DNA of 64,000 nucleotides from Myxococcales bacterium (GCA_016191785.1 JACPVJ010000197.1:124001-188000), one strand, 5' to 3'; shown: positions 41,863-51,325, numbered from the stretch's first letter. A program made the numbers and translations. Notes: generated from the sequence alone by a model not told the origin.

Positions 41863-43636
41863 GCAGGCCCCACACGCCGATCGCCAGCGCGTAGATCGAC
41901 TCGCCAGCGACCAGCCCGCCGCCGATCAGGCTCATCGTGCTCATGTCCTCGGGGATGTCCTCTTCCTTCTTCTTGGGCAGCTTGTCGGCGATGACGTTGA
42001 CCAGCGAGGTGACGCAGCCCCCGGCCGCGAACCACGCGGTGACCGGCCACTCGACGAAGCCCCCGAAGGAAAACGCATACGGGGACGAGAGCAGGATCGA
42101 GTCCATGATCCAGCCGAAGACGAAGCCGCGCCGACCGCCTCGATCCACGAAGCGCCGGTAAGCGACGTTCTTGTGCAAGATCTTGCGCAAGGTCTCGGTC
42201 ACGATGCCGAACAGCAGGCCGATGGCCAGCGCCTTGATCTTGAACGCCGGCAGGTGCCCCAGATCGCGCAGCGCGCCGACGAACTTGAAGGTCATCGCGC
42301 TCTGCCATTGACCGACGTCGGCCTTCGGGTTGTCGAAGCTGTTGATCTTGAGCACCGGGTAGGCGGTCATGAAAGTCTGGGCCAAGACGACCGCCAGGAC
42401 CGAGCCCATCACGATGCCGATCACCTGGTAGCGGAACTGGATGTCGCGGTTGGTGCCGAGGCGCGACCCGGTGGAGCGATCTTGCTGCATGTCCACGCCC
42501 ACCGAGCAGGCGACGAGCAAGACGCTGGCGGCGATCAGCGCCGTGATCGGGTCCTTGAGCCCGAGCAGGCTCATGAGCAGCACGCTGATCACGAAGGCGC
42601 TGGAGATCGGGTTGCTGTCGCTGATGCCGGTGGAGATGCCGTTGACGAGGACGAAGACCAGCGAAAGGCCGATGGCGAACGCCAGAAAACCCAGCGGCCG
42701 GCCGAGCACCACGTGGCCGACGCCCAGCACCGCCAGCCCCCAGAACGTGCACCAGATCGCGAGCCGCTTCAGCTTCAGCGGGCGCGCGCCCGGGGCGGCC
42801 GGCTCGCGCCTTTGGTCCTTCACGTCCCGAAGGCGGCGGATCGCCTGCACCGCGATCAGCGCGAGGTCGACCAGCGCCGCGCCCAAGATCATCGCCAGCG
42901 CAATCATGAAGCCGATCTTGCGGAACGGATCGTCGGCGCCCAGCCACCCCATCTGCTTGAGGGACGGCGTCAACCAGTGCCCGATCACGCCCATCACCAC
43001 GCCCGGCACTGCGATGCGAGAAGCGACCACGATGCCGGCGCCCACGGTGGATGCCGAGAATGCGCTGGCTGCGACGAAGGCGGCGTGCTCGGCGAGCGCC
43101 GCACCCACGACGCCCAGGCCGGTGCCCGCGCCGAGCTGAGCGATCGAGCGCTTGAGCAGGCGCTTGTCGGTGAGGGCTCGCAAGATGTTCGCGACCGCGA
43201 GGCCCGACGGATACGTGAGCTTCATGCGGTCGACGAGGATCGGCGTGTAGAGCATGCCGATGCCGACGCCGAACATGCCGACGCAGCAGTAGAACACCAT
43301 CAGCTGCCAGGCCGGGGGCAGGTCCATCCCGAGCCAGACCATGGCTTGGATCAGCACGCCCATCGCCGCGAGCGACGCCACGCTCGCCGCCATGGTCTGC
43401 ATGTAGTTCGCGCCGTGCTTGCCGTCCGCGCCGTAGCCGTAGGTCACCGCGCTGCCGAGGATGCCCGCGAGCACCTGGCCGCCGATGAAGAAGCCGAGGC
43501 TGAAGTTCATGTACGCCGCGGCGATCCCACCGAGGGGGCCGAGGACGAAGATCGCCACGGCGGCGAGCAGCGCGTGGTACTTCCACGAACCGATCGGGGG
43601 CAGCAGCTTCGAGCGCTGAGTCGCGTGTTCGTCCAT
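41846..43636 (-). CDS. OPT family oligopeptide/metallophore transporter
   Basis: A 596-aa polytopic transporter with about 14 membrane helices. OPT family motifs are clear: GGxxAAYMNFSLGF near the N-terminus, GANYMQTMAASVASLAAMG, LKLTYPSGLAVANILRAL-type loop (MKLTYPSGLAVANILR), and KLPKKKEEDIPEDMSTMSLIGGGLVAGES. OPT proteins import oligopeptides or metal chelates with protons; the cargo is not evident here. The gene is not in an obvious operon. Confidence 0.92.
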   Translation of the reverse strand: MDEHATQRSKLLPPIGSWKYHALLAAVAIFVLGPLGGIAAAYMNFSLGFFIGGQVLAGILGSAVTYGYGADGKHGANYMQTMAASVASLAAMGVLIQAMVWLGMDLPPAWQLMVFYCCVGMFGVGIGMLYTPILVDRMKLTYPSGLAVANILRALTDKRLLKRSIAQLGAGTGLGVVGAALAEHAAFVAASAFSASTVGAGIVVASRIAVPGVVMGVIGHWLTPSLKQMGWLGADDPFRKIGFMIALAMILGAALVDLALIAVQAIRRLRDVKDQRREPAAPGARPLKLKRLAIWCTFWGLAVLGVGHVVLGRPLGFLAFAIGLSLVFVLVNGISTGISDSNPISSAFVISVLLMSLLGLKDPITALIAASVLLVACSVGVDMQQDRSTGSRLGTNRDIQFRYQVIGIVMGSVLAVVLAQTFMTAYPVLKINSFDNPKADVGQWQSAMTFKFVGALRDLGHLPAFKIKALAIGLLFGIVTETLRKILHKNVAYRRFVDRGGRRGFVFGWIMDSILLSSPYAFSFGGFVEWPVTAWFAAGGCVTSLVNVIADKLPKKKEEDIPEDMSTMSLIGGGLVAGESIYALAIGVWGLLKLLR

Positions 43637-43691
43637 GACGGCGCCGGTCTACCCCGGATCGCGGCCGGCGGGCAGGCGCTCGGGGCGCCCG

Positions 43692-44483
43692 TCAGAGCGG
43701 CGCGTCTTTGCAGCGCTCGATGCCCGACCGGAAGCTCTTCTCGAGGACGGCGCGGCGCTCTTTCTCGGGCAGCTTCTCGAGGCCGGCGCTCGGGAACTCG
43801 TCACGATAGACCTGGAACGCCGCCTTGCAGTCGCCGGCCCGGGCCAGGCAGGCGGCGCCCGTGTGGAACAGCGCCTTGGGCGACGAGTTGATCTGCGAGT
43901 CGTCGGGGCCAGTGGAGGGGACCTTGGGCAGGAGCGCTTTGACCCGCTTCACGTTCGCGGCGCAGTCGGTGCGGGTGGTGATGTAGGCGCCGTCCACCAG
44001 CTCGCGCAGCGCACGCAGCAGGCGGTCGCGGTCCGTCTCGTCGCCGCCTCGGCAGCGCATACTGGCCACTCCCTCGACGCTGGTCTTGGCCACCTCGGGC
44101 GCCATGTTCAGCTCGCGCACGTAGTAGTCGGTGAGCACCTGTTTGCCGGCCTGGCAACGCCCGGCGAGCATCTCGCACTGGGCGCGGATGCCGATCAGCG
44201 TGCTCTCGAGCTTCGGATCGAGGGCCTTCAGCTTGTCGAGCTCCTCCAGGCAGCCCTTGCCGTCGTCGTGCATCAGCTTGCGGTTGGCCGCCTGCACCAG
44301 CACGGCCACCTCACCCAAGGGCATGGCGGGCACCACCGGCCCGGGTTCGGTGGGTGCGGGACGCGGCTCTGGCCTGGCGACCTCTTGCGGCCGAGCCGCG
44401 GGCGCACTCGCGACCGGCTCGGGCGCGCGCGAGCCCGGCTGGCAGGCCAAGAGGAGCAGCGCGACGAACCCCGAGAGCCGCAT
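43692..44483 (-). CDS. Lipoprotein related to the C-terminal part of its upstream neighbour
   Basis: A 263-aa lipoprotein with signal ending in LLLLACQ and a Pro/Ala/Arg spacer. The domain contains helical repeats with paired Cys (GKGCLEELDKLKALDPKLES, CEMLAGRCQAGKQ, CLARAGDCKAAFQVY), similar in order to the C-terminal ~200 residues of the neighbour upstream. TPR-like folding is likely. 5-nt spacing to the upstream gene indicates one operon. Function unknown. Confidence 0.78.
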   Translation of the reverse strand: MRLSGFVALLLLACQPGSRAPEPVASAPAARPQEVARPEPRPAPTEPGPVVPAMPLGEVAVLVQAANRKLMHDDGKGCLEELDKLKALDPKLESTLIGIRAQCEMLAGRCQAGKQVLTDYYVRELNMAPEVAKTSVEGVASMRCRGGDETDRDRLLRALRELVDGAYITTRTDCAANVKRVKALLPKVPSTGPDDSQINSSPKALFHTGAACLARAGDCKAAFQVYRDEFPSAGLEKLPEKERRAVLEKSFRSGIERCKDAPL

Positions 44484-44488
44484 CCGAC

Positions 44489-45988
44489 TCACTTCTTCTT
44501 GCACTTCTGGTTCGAGGCTTCGAAGGCGCCGCGCATGATCTGCTCTTTGAGATCGTCCTTGGTGTTCTTCAGAGTGTCGACCGGGTAGCCGTCTTTGTAA
44601 AGCTTGTACGCCGCGTCGCAATCGCCGGCCTTGACCGCGCAGCTGGCGGCCATCGCGTAAAGCGTCTTCGGCCCGTGGACGATCTGAGTGTCGTCGTCGT
44701 CTTTGGGCTTCACCGTCTTGAACAGACGCTTGGCCGTCTCCCAGTTGCTCTTGCAATAGGCGACGTCCTTCTTGTTGACGCCCGCCATGGTCAGGTTGTG
44801 CATGGCTTGAAGCAGCGTGTCGCGGTCGCTCATCTTGCCCTGACAGTGGAGCTTGGCCAGCGCCTCGACGTGGCCGTCGATCTGCTCGGGCGACTGGTCG
44901 CCTTGCATCACCGCCAGCCCCTTGGTGGCCATGGCCTTGCCGGCGTCGCACTTGCCGGCGACCATCAAGCACTGCGCGCGCAGGTAATGGGGGAAGCCGG
45001 ACTTGGCCTCGGTGGACTTGTCCTTCGGGTTCAGCTTGTCGTGCGCGTCGAGCTCGGCCAGGCAACCCTTGCCGTCCTTGGCCGTGAATTTGGTCTGCGC
45101 GCTCTTGAAGCGCTCACCCGCTTCGCCCTTGGCCTCGAACTTGGCTTCGAGCTTCGACGCCTTGTTGAGCGAGGCGTCGGTCTCCGGAGCCTTCTGGGCG
45201 GTCTTGTCCGGGTTCTCGCCGGCCTCGATCTTGCGCAGGGTGAGCCGGATCGGGACCTTGCAGCCCTGGATCTCGGTGGCCGTCTCGCTCTTGCACAGGC
45301 CGAGATCTCCGCCCTGCTTGTCGGCCTTGCTGCTCTTCTTCGCGCTGCCGCCGGCGCCGAAACCGTAGAGGGACGCCTCGGCACTCGCCGTCTTCTCGGT
45401 GACCGAGCCCAGCGCGAAGGCGCCCAGGTTGAACCCGTACACGAAGTGGGTCGCGCCCTTGCAGCCGGCAGTCTTGCCGATGTCACTGACGTACACCGCT
45501 GGGCGCGTCGAGCTCCGCGTCCCCGCGACGTAGTACTCCATGCGGAACTGCTCACCGCCCGAGACGCGACCGCCCAGGCTCGCGACGCCGAGGGGCAGGT
45601 TCGCGTAGAGCTCGGCCTCGCTCTTGATCTCCATCTTCTCGAGGGAGCCGCTGGTCCACTCCACGGGCTTGTAGCTGCCGAACGAGCCGCGGACCGAGTC
45701 GTCTTTGCAGCTGTCGAGCACGGTGAGCTTGCAGCCCTCGTACTTGACGAACACCACGTCGTTCGCCGCGATCGACTCGAACTGGGACATGTCGGTCGCG
45801 TCCCACTCGATGATGAACGGGCGATCGTGGCTCTCGGGATTGCAGGCGTTCTTGCCGGCGAAGGTCTCGCCCATCAGCTTGCTCTGACCTGACTCGCGCG
45901 AGCCTCCGGCACCCGGCGCGCCGCCGGGGCCGCACGCCGCCGACAGGACCATCCAACCGACCACACCCACGAGCGAGAGCTTGTTCAT
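44489..45988 (-). CDS. Large lipoprotein with N-terminal unique and C-terminal TPR-like Cys-paired domain
   Basis: A 499-aa lipoprotein starting at ATG 45988 (AAGGAAAG ahead), signal ending VLSAAC. The N-terminal ~260 residues are mainly beta with Cys pairs and no recognised family. The C-terminal ~200 residues are helical and repeat the plan of the next gene: GKGCLAELDAHDKLNPKDKS, CLMVAGKCDAGKA, CAVKAGDCDAAYKLY. The two genes look like a duplication of the C-terminal module with later loss of the N-terminal part. Upstream is a divergent beta-helix lipoprotein. Confidence 0.78.
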   Translation of the reverse strand: MNKLSLVGVVGWMVLSAACGPGGAPGAGGSRESGQSKLMGETFAGKNACNPESHDRPFIIEWDATDMSQFESIAANDVVFVKYEGCKLTVLDSCKDDSVRGSFGSYKPVEWTSGSLEKMEIKSEAELYANLPLGVASLGGRVSGGEQFRMEYYVAGTRSSTRPAVYVSDIGKTAGCKGATHFVYGFNLGAFALGSVTEKTASAEASLYGFGAGGSAKKSSKADKQGGDLGLCKSETATEIQGCKVPIRLTLRKIEAGENPDKTAQKAPETDASLNKASKLEAKFEAKGEAGERFKSAQTKFTAKDGKGCLAELDAHDKLNPKDKSTEAKSGFPHYLRAQCLMVAGKCDAGKAMATKGLAVMQGDQSPEQIDGHVEALAKLHCQGKMSDRDTLLQAMHNLTMAGVNKKDVAYCKSNWETAKRLFKTVKPKDDDDTQIVHGPKTLYAMAASCAVKAGDCDAAYKLYKDGYPVDTLKNTKDDLKEQIMRGAFEASNQKCKKK

Positions 45989-46097
45989 GACTTTCCTTCG
46001 GTTTGCCGGCGCCCAGGCTTCCACTCAGCCCGTCGGCCATCAAGGGCCGCGTCAATACGCCCTGACCCGTGAGATACTTCCCTCCGGAGGTCCAAGA

Positions 46098-47432
46098 ATG
46101 CGCGGCGTTCGGGCGGTTTGGGTGGTGCTCTCTTCGGTGGCGTCCCTCGCCGCCTGCGGCGACGGCGGCGACGACGGCGGCGGGGCGAGCACCGGTGGTG
46201 CGACCTCGGGCGGCGCCAGCAGCGGTGGCGCGACCTCGGGTGGCGCCACGGGCGGTGGGTCGGGGGGGAGCAGCGGCGCGCCGGCGGGTGGCGCGGCCGG
46301 CGGCGGCAGCGGGGGAACCTCCAGCGGCGGCGCCGCCAGCGGCGGCACGTCCGCGGGAGGGACGTCGAGCGGAGGCGCGCCGAGTGGCGGAGCCACGGGC
46401 ACCGGCGGGAGCGGTGCGACCAGCGCCGGGGGCGGGCCACCCGCGGGCAACCCCGACGGCAAGTGCACCGATCCGCTCCCGGTAGACGCGAACCCCGAGA
46501 GCATCGCGACCCCCACCACCGTGGTCGGCACGGGGACCGCCGCCAGCTGCACGTCGCAGGCGTTCGTCGACGCCGTGGCCAAGGGCGGCGTCATCACCTT
46601 CAACTGCGGGGCCAACCCCGTGACGATCACGCTCACTCAGACGGCGAAGATCTTCAACGACAAGGGCCCCAAGATCGTGATCGACGGCGGGGGCAAGGTC
46701 GCGCTCTCGGGCGGCGGGAAGGTTCGCATCCTCTATCAGAACACCTGCGACCAGGCGCAGAAGTGGACCACGTCGCACTGCCAAAATCAGGACCACCCGC
46801 AGCTCAGCCTGCAGAACCTGACCTTCATCGACGGCAACTCGAAGGGCGAGACCAAAGAGGGCGGCGGCGGCGGCGCGGTGTTCGTGCGGGGCGGTCGCGT
46901 GAAGATCATCAACTCGCGCTTCTTCAACAACGTGTGCGACGACGTCGGCCCCGACGTGGGCGGCGCGGCGGTGCGCGTGCTGAGCCAGTTCGACGGCAAG
47001 CCCGCGTACGTGGTGAACAGCACCTTCGGCGGCGCGCAGGGGTACGGCAACACGTGCTCGAACGGCGGTGGGCTCTCGAGCATTGGCGTTTCATACACCG
47101 TGATAAACAGCCTGTTTTCGCACAACCAGGCCATCGGCAACGGCGCGAACCCGGCCAAGTCGGGGACCCCGGGCGGCGGCAGCGGGGGCGCCATCTACAA
47201 CGACGGCAATACCTTCACGCTCACGCTCTGTGGCACCAAGATCGTCGACAACACGGCGAACGAGGGCGGCGGCGCGATCTTCTTCGTGAGCAACGACAAG
47301 ACCGGCTCGCTGGTAATCAAGGACTCGTACCTGAGCAACAACAAGAGCGGGAAGTTCGAGACCCAGGGATACCCTGGGATCTTCGTGCTGGCCAAGGGCC
47401 CGCCCACGGTGGTGAGCTCGACCATCAAGTGA
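46098..47432 (+). CDS. Parallel beta-helix lipoprotein with long Gly/Ser/Ala spacer
   Basis: A 444-aa lipoprotein. GGAGG at 46086-46090 settles the start at ATG 46098. Signal ends in SLAAC; a spacer of about 90 residues of Gly, Ala, Ser and Thr follows. The rest resembles a right-handed parallel beta-helix as in polymorphic outer-membrane proteins: GGKVALSGGGKVRI, LSLQNLTFIDGN, GGGGGAVFVRGGRVKIINSRFFNN, then GGAIYNDG, GGGAIFF and LVIKDSYLSNN. Such proteins often bind or cleave polysaccharide, or act as adhesins; no catalytic site is evident. Confidence 0.85.
   Translation: MRGVRAVWVVLSSVASLAACGDGGDDGGGASTGGATSGGASSGGATSGGATGGGSGGSSGAPAGGAAGGGSGGTSSGGAASGGTSAGGTSSGGAPSGGATGTGGSGATSAGGGPPAGNPDGKCTDPLPVDANPESIATPTTVVGTGTAASCTSQAFVDAVAKGGVITFNCGANPVTITLTQTAKIFNDKGPKIVIDGGGKVALSGGGKVRILYQNTCDQAQKWTTSHCQNQDHPQLSLQNLTFIDGNSKGETKEGGGGGAVFVRGGRVKIINSRFFNNVCDDVGPDVGGAAVRVLSQFDGKPAYVVNSTFGGAQGYGNTCSNGGGLSSIGVSYTVINSLFSHNQAIGNGANPAKSGTPGGGSGGAIYNDGNTFTLTLCGTKIVDNTANEGGGAIFFVSNDKTGSLVIKDSYLSNNKSGKFETQGYPGIFVLAKGPPTVVSSTIK
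46190..46450 (+). repeat. Low-complexity GC-rich spacer region
   Basis: Imperfect tandem copies of (G/A)GCGGTGGCGCGACCTCG-like units encode SGGA/TSGG runs in the lipoprotein spacer. Length variation between strains is likely here. Confidence 0.8.
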
Positions 47433-47472
47433 GCGGCCGCGTCGCTTTCTTGGCCAGATCCCCGGACCTGAG

Positions 47473-47490
47473 CGATGCGATAGCGCATCG
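47473..47490. promoter_or_regulatory. 18-bp palindrome at the start of the photolyase unit
   Basis: CGATGCG (47473-47479), ATAG, CGCATCG (47484-47490) is a perfect 7-bp inverted repeat with 4-nt centre, ending on the first base of the GTG start at 47490. It could be an operator for the photolyase gene unit, or a hairpin ending the upstream transcript; no T-tract follows. Confidence 0.45.
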
Positions 47491-47750
47491 TGACTGCCCG
47501 AAACCCAGCTCGACCGCTGCCCCTGATCCCCGAGCTCGAGCCCGCGCCGTCGGTGATCGTGCGCGACGCCGAGACCGGCTCGGCGTTTCCCCCACCCCCT
47601 TCGACGAGGCGCCGCGCGCGGATCCGCACGCTGTCGGGGATTGGCGACGGTCCCGACGAGACTCTGGCCCCCCTCGCACCGATCGACGAGACCGAGCTCG
47701 CCGCAGTCGACGAGCTTCTGGCGCAGAGCTTCGCGTTCGACGAGCTGTGA
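47490..47750 (+). CDS. Small acidic hypothetical protein upstream of photolyase
   Basis: An 86-aa protein from GTG 47490. It is Pro/Arg-rich in the N-terminal half and acidic in the C-terminal half (DETLAPLAPIDETELAAVDELLAQSFAFDEL). No known family. It ends 28 nt before the photolyase start and has no competing frame on the other strand, but length and composition leave room for doubt. Confidence 0.5.
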   Translation: MTARNPARPLPLIPELEPAPSVIVRDAETGSAFPPPPSTRRRARIRTLSGIGDGPDETLAPLAPIDETELAAVDELLAQSFAFDEL

Positions 47751-47778
47751 GCTCGGGGCCGGAGCTGCGTTCGACCCG

Positions 47779-49230
47779 GTGCGCGTCGTGACGGTGCCGG
47801 CGCTGCGCCTGCGCGCGGTCAACACGGCTCCCCCTCGCGCGGGCGACTTCGTCTTGTACTGGATGACGGCAGCGCGCCGCACCCACCACAACCTTGCGCT
47901 CGACCGCGCGGTGGAGCTGGCGCGGGCAGCCGGGAGGCCGCTCTTGGTGTTCGAGCCGCTGCGCGTGGACTATCCGTGGGCGAGCCAGCGCCTTCATGCC
48001 TTCGTGGTCGCCGGGATGCGGGACAACCGTGCTCGGTGCGAGGCCGCGGGTGTCGGCTACTACCCCTACGTGGAGCCCGCACCGGGCGCCGCGCGCGGGC
48101 TGCTCGAGGCGCTGGCCGAGCAAGCGAGTCAAGTGGTCACGGATGACGCCTTCGGTTTCTTCCAGCCGCGGATGATCGGGGCCGCCGGTCGCAAGCTCGA
48201 CACGCGACTGGAAGCAGTGGACGGCGCGGGACTCTTGCCGGTTCGCGCTGCCGACAAGGCGTTTGCCCGCGCGGTCGACTTCCGTCGCTTCTTGCAGCGC
48301 CAGCTTCTGCCACATCTGGACCACCCACCCAGTCCGGATCCATTCGCCGCGGCGCTGCGGCCGTTCGGACGGCTGCCTCGAGCCATCGAGACGCGCTGGC
48401 CTGCAGCAGATCTGGACCTCGACCTGATCCGCCTGCCCTTCGCATGCGCGGTGAGCCCCGCAGGCCTCACGGGCGGCCCGGTTGCCGGCGCGCGGCGGCT
48501 CGCGACCTTCCTCGAGCAGGGCCTCGCGCGCTACGACGATCGTAAGCACCCCGACCTGGGTGGCGGCAGCGGGCTCTCGCCGTATTTGCACTTCGGCCAC
48601 GTGGGGGCGCACCAGATCTGGAGCGCGTTGGTCCGCCACGAGGGCTGGAGCCCGGACGCCATCGGGCCGCGGCGCGCCGGGCAGAAAGGCGGCTTCTGGG
48701 GGATGAGCGCCCCCGCGGAGGCGTTCGTGGACGAGCTCGTCACCTGGCGAGAGCTGGGACACGGGGTATGCGCTCACCGCCCGGACTTCGCCGAGTACGA
48801 GTCGCTACCCGGCTGGGCACTGGCCACGCTAGAGAAGCACGCAGGCGACCCGCGCCCGCACCTCTACTCGCTCGAAGAGCTCGAGCGCGCCGAGACCCAC
48901 GACCTGATCTGGAACGCAGCGCAGCGCCAATTGCTGCGCGACGGCGTGATCCATGGCTACCTGCGCATGCTCTGGGGGAAGAAGATCCTCGAGTGGAGCC
49001 CGAGCCCTCGCGCCGCCCTGACCAGCATGATCGAGCTCAACAACAAGTACGCCCTCGACGGGCGTGACCCGAGCTCGTACAGCGGCATCTTCTGGTGCCT
49101 GGGTCGCTATGACCGCCCCTGGGCACCCGAGCGCGCAATATTCGGCCGCGTGCGCTACATGAGCTCCGCGGCGACGCTGAAGAAGCTGCGGATCAAGCGG
49201 TATCTGGCTCGCTACTCCGCGGGCGCGTGA
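47779..49230 (+). CDS. phr: Class II CPD photolyase
   Basis: A 483-aa class II cyclobutane pyrimidine dimer photolyase (light-driven DNA repair with FAD). Visible: the N-terminal antenna Rossmann part (FVLYWMTAARRTHHNLALDRAVELA), a SPYLHFGHVGAHQIW motif for FAD binding, EAFVDELVTWRELGHG, and the class II C-terminal set THDLIWNAAQRQLLRDGVIHGYLRMLWGKKILEWS then FWCLGRYDRPWAPERAIFGRVRYMS. GTG 47779 or 47788 are both possible starts. A palindrome at 47473-47490 precedes its unit. Confidence 0.92.
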   Translation: MRVVTVPALRLRAVNTAPPRAGDFVLYWMTAARRTHHNLALDRAVELARAAGRPLLVFEPLRVDYPWASQRLHAFVVAGMRDNRARCEAAGVGYYPYVEPAPGAARGLLEALAEQASQVVTDDAFGFFQPRMIGAAGRKLDTRLEAVDGAGLLPVRAADKAFARAVDFRRFLQRQLLPHLDHPPSPDPFAAALRPFGRLPRAIETRWPAADLDLDLIRLPFACAVSPAGLTGGPVAGARRLATFLEQGLARYDDRKHPDLGGGSGLSPYLHFGHVGAHQIWSALVRHEGWSPDAIGPRRAGQKGGFWGMSAPAEAFVDELVTWRELGHGVCAHRPDFAEYESLPGWALATLEKHAGDPRPHLYSLEELERAETHDLIWNAAQRQLLRDGVIHGYLRMLWGKKILEWSPSPRAALTSMIELNNKYALDGRDPSSYSGIFWCLGRYDRPWAPERAIFGRVRYMSSAATLKKLRIKRYLARYSAGA

Positions 49231-49231
49231 T

Positions 49232-50461
49232 ATGTCGAGCCGCATGAAGGTCGTCGCTTTGGGGGCTGGGGGGATGGGGCGCTACTCGGCCAAGACGGCC
49301 GCCACTTTCGATTTCGTGGACGAGCTTTTGATCGGCGACCTCGACGAGGGCGCCGCCCGCAAGCTGGCCGATTCCATCGGACCGAAGGCGCGCGCGGTGC
49401 GGGTCGACGTGACCGACGGCCCGAGCCTGGCCCGGGCGTTCGACGGCGCTCAGGCCGTGCTCAACACCGTCGGCCCGTTCTTCAAGCTCGGTCCGCCGGT
49501 CTTGCGCGCAGCCATCGCCGCCAGGTGCCACTACCTGGACATCAACGACGACTGGGAGTCCACCGAGGCGATGATGGCGCAGGACGCCGAGGCTCGAGCC
49601 GCGGGCATCACTGCGGTCATCGGCATGGGCGCCAGCCCGGGGATCTCGAACCTGCTGGCGCGAACGGCGATCGGCGAGCTAGACGAGGTCCACGAGGTCT
49701 ACGCCGGCTTCGACCTGGACGCCGCGATGCCGGAGACCCGTGGCAAGAAGCCCTGCGCCGCGAGCGTGCACGGAGTGCACCAGCTGACCGGCACGATCCG
49801 CGTGTTCGACGCCGGTCGACTGGTGGACGAGCCGCCCCTCCGGCAAGTTCGGTTCGAGTACCCCGGTCTCGGGCTGTGCACCGCCTTCACCATGGGCCAT
49901 CCCGAAGCCATCACCTTCCCGGCGTCGTACCCGCAGCTCTCGCGCTGCCTGGTGCTGATGACCATGTCGCGCACCAACCTGGCGGCGATGCGCGTGCTGG
50001 CGAAGCTGGTCGACGCTCGAGCGCTCTCGGTGGAGCGGGCCGCAGGGTGGGTCGAATGGGCCGAAGGCGTCGGTAAACCGGTGAAGACGCCGGACGACTA
50101 TCTCCGGGAGCTCTTGGCGGGGAAAGAGCGCACGCTGCCGCCGCTGTTCGCCGTCGTCCGCGGTCGCAAAGACGGCAAAGGAGCGAGCGTCGGCGCGGCG
50201 GTCCTGTCGGCCCCCGCCGTGGGCATGGGAGGGGCAACGGGTGTCCCGCTGGCCGTGGGGCTCGCGGCGTTGCGCCCCGAGCAGGGCGCACCGCGAGGGG
50301 TGTTCGCTCCGGAAGCCATCATCGACGCCGGGGCGTTCTTCGATCGGCTCGCGCCGCTGTGCAGCCCCACCAAGCAAAACCGCGACGACCTGGTGCTGGT
50401 CTCGCGCTCGTGGGAAGGGTCGAGCCTGCGCGCGCGGCTCGATCAGCTATCCGCCGCCTAG
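49232..50461 (+). CDS. Saccharopine dehydrogenase-like NAD(P)-binding protein
   Basis: A 409-aa protein. The Rossmann motif is VVALGAGGMGRYSAKTA, followed by LLIGDLDEGAARKLA and VLNTVGPFFKLGPPVLRAA, then CHYLDINDDWESTEAM and GMGASPGISNLLA, as in the saccharopine dehydrogenase/LYS9-type superfamily. The true substrate is unknown; lysine metabolism is not suggested by neighbours. The start ATG is one base after the photolyase stop, so both are co-translated. The 3' end overlaps the convergent LamG gene by 15 bp. Confidence 0.87.
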   Translation: MSSRMKVVALGAGGMGRYSAKTAATFDFVDELLIGDLDEGAARKLADSIGPKARAVRVDVTDGPSLARAFDGAQAVLNTVGPFFKLGPPVLRAAIAARCHYLDINDDWESTEAMMAQDAEARAAGITAVIGMGASPGISNLLARTAIGELDEVHEVYAGFDLDAAMPETRGKKPCAASVHGVHQLTGTIRVFDAGRLVDEPPLRQVRFEYPGLGLCTAFTMGHPEAITFPASYPQLSRCLVLMTMSRTNLAAMRVLAKLVDARALSVERAAGWVEWAEGVGKPVKTPDDYLRELLAGKERTLPPLFAVVRGRKDGKGASVGAAVLSAPAVGMGGATGVPLAVGLAALRPEQGAPRGVFAPEAIIDAGAFFDRLAPLCSPTKQNRDDLVLVSRSWEGSSLRARLDQLSAA

Positions 50462-51325
50462 CGCGCACGGCACGGGCACCCGCGCGGGGTCGGCACCCTC
50501 CACCGCGGTGGTCTTGCCGAGAGTGCCGTGGTGCTTCCCCGCAGCGTCCGTGACCGCCTGCCCGGCCACTTCGTCGAAGTGCCACAGCGCAACGGTGTCG
50601 GCGTCGACGAGAAAGGGCTGCTTCGAAGGGGTGAAGGCGGCGGTGTAGCGCGCGACCCGAGACAAGCGCACCTCGTCGATGATGCCGTGAAACGGGAAGT
50701 TGTCTTCGTACGCAGCGCCGCCGATGCTGAGCGGCGCGGCGCAGTCGGCGGCGACGCCAGCAGGAAGGGTCTGCTCGTGGCGCTGGGCGCCGTCCACGAA
50801 CAGGCGCACTTTGCTGCCGTCGTGGGTGGCCGCGACGTGATGCCACTCTTGCGCCGCGACCTTGGTGAACCCGGCGCCGTGCATCTGACCGCCGAACTGA
50901 TAGCGGAACTGCATCTCCGACCCCCCGTACATCAGGAGGGCGTACCCGGTCATCGCGTTGTGGTCGTGATGAGACAGCACGTGCACTTCACCCGGATAGC
51001 TCTCGGGGAAGACCCAGGCCTCGACGGTGATCTTCCCCAGTCCATCGAGCGCCGCGGCGTCCTTGACTCGCACCACGTCGTCGACGCCATCGAATTTCAG
51101 ACCACGGCACGCGGCTCCACCCCCGCCCGTCCCGGCGGCTCCGCCGCCCGCGCCCGCAGACCCGCCCGCGCCGCCGGAACCGCTGCCACCTCCGGTGCCC
51201 GCGGAACCACCGGCGCCGCCGGAGCCGGCGGCGCTTCCGCCGGCACCACCGGTGCCGACTGCAGAGAACTCTTCGCCGCCACAGGCGGCCACAGCGACAG
51301 ACAGCGCAAGAGCCAAGAGGCGCAT
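50447..51325 (-). CDS. LamG/concanavalin-like lipoprotein
   Basis: A 292-aa lipoprotein: signal ends in AVAACGG, then a Gly/Ala/Ser spacer of about 50 residues. The LamG-like jelly roll spans ~residues 75-285 (LKFDGVDDVVRV, ITVEAWVFPESYPG, EWHHVAATHDGSKVRLFVDG, GIIDEVRLSRVARY, VALWHFDE), typical of secreted carbohydrate-binding domains. TAAGCT lies 6 nt before the ATG on the minus strand. Likely exposed on the outer membrane. Confidence 0.87.
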   Translation of the reverse strand: MRLLALALSVAVAACGGEEFSAVGTGGAGGSAAGSGGAGGSAGTGGGSGSGGAGGSAGAGGGAAGTGGGGAACRGLKFDGVDDVVRVKDAAALDGLGKITVEAWVFPESYPGEVHVLSHHDHNAMTGYALLMYGGSEMQFRYQFGGQMHGAGFTKVAAQEWHHVAATHDGSKVRLFVDGAQRHEQTLPAGVAADCAAPLSIGGAAYEDNFPFHGIIDEVRLSRVARYTAAFTPSKQPFLVDADTVALWHFDEVAGQAVTDAAGKHHGTLGKTTAVEGADPARVPVPCALGGG

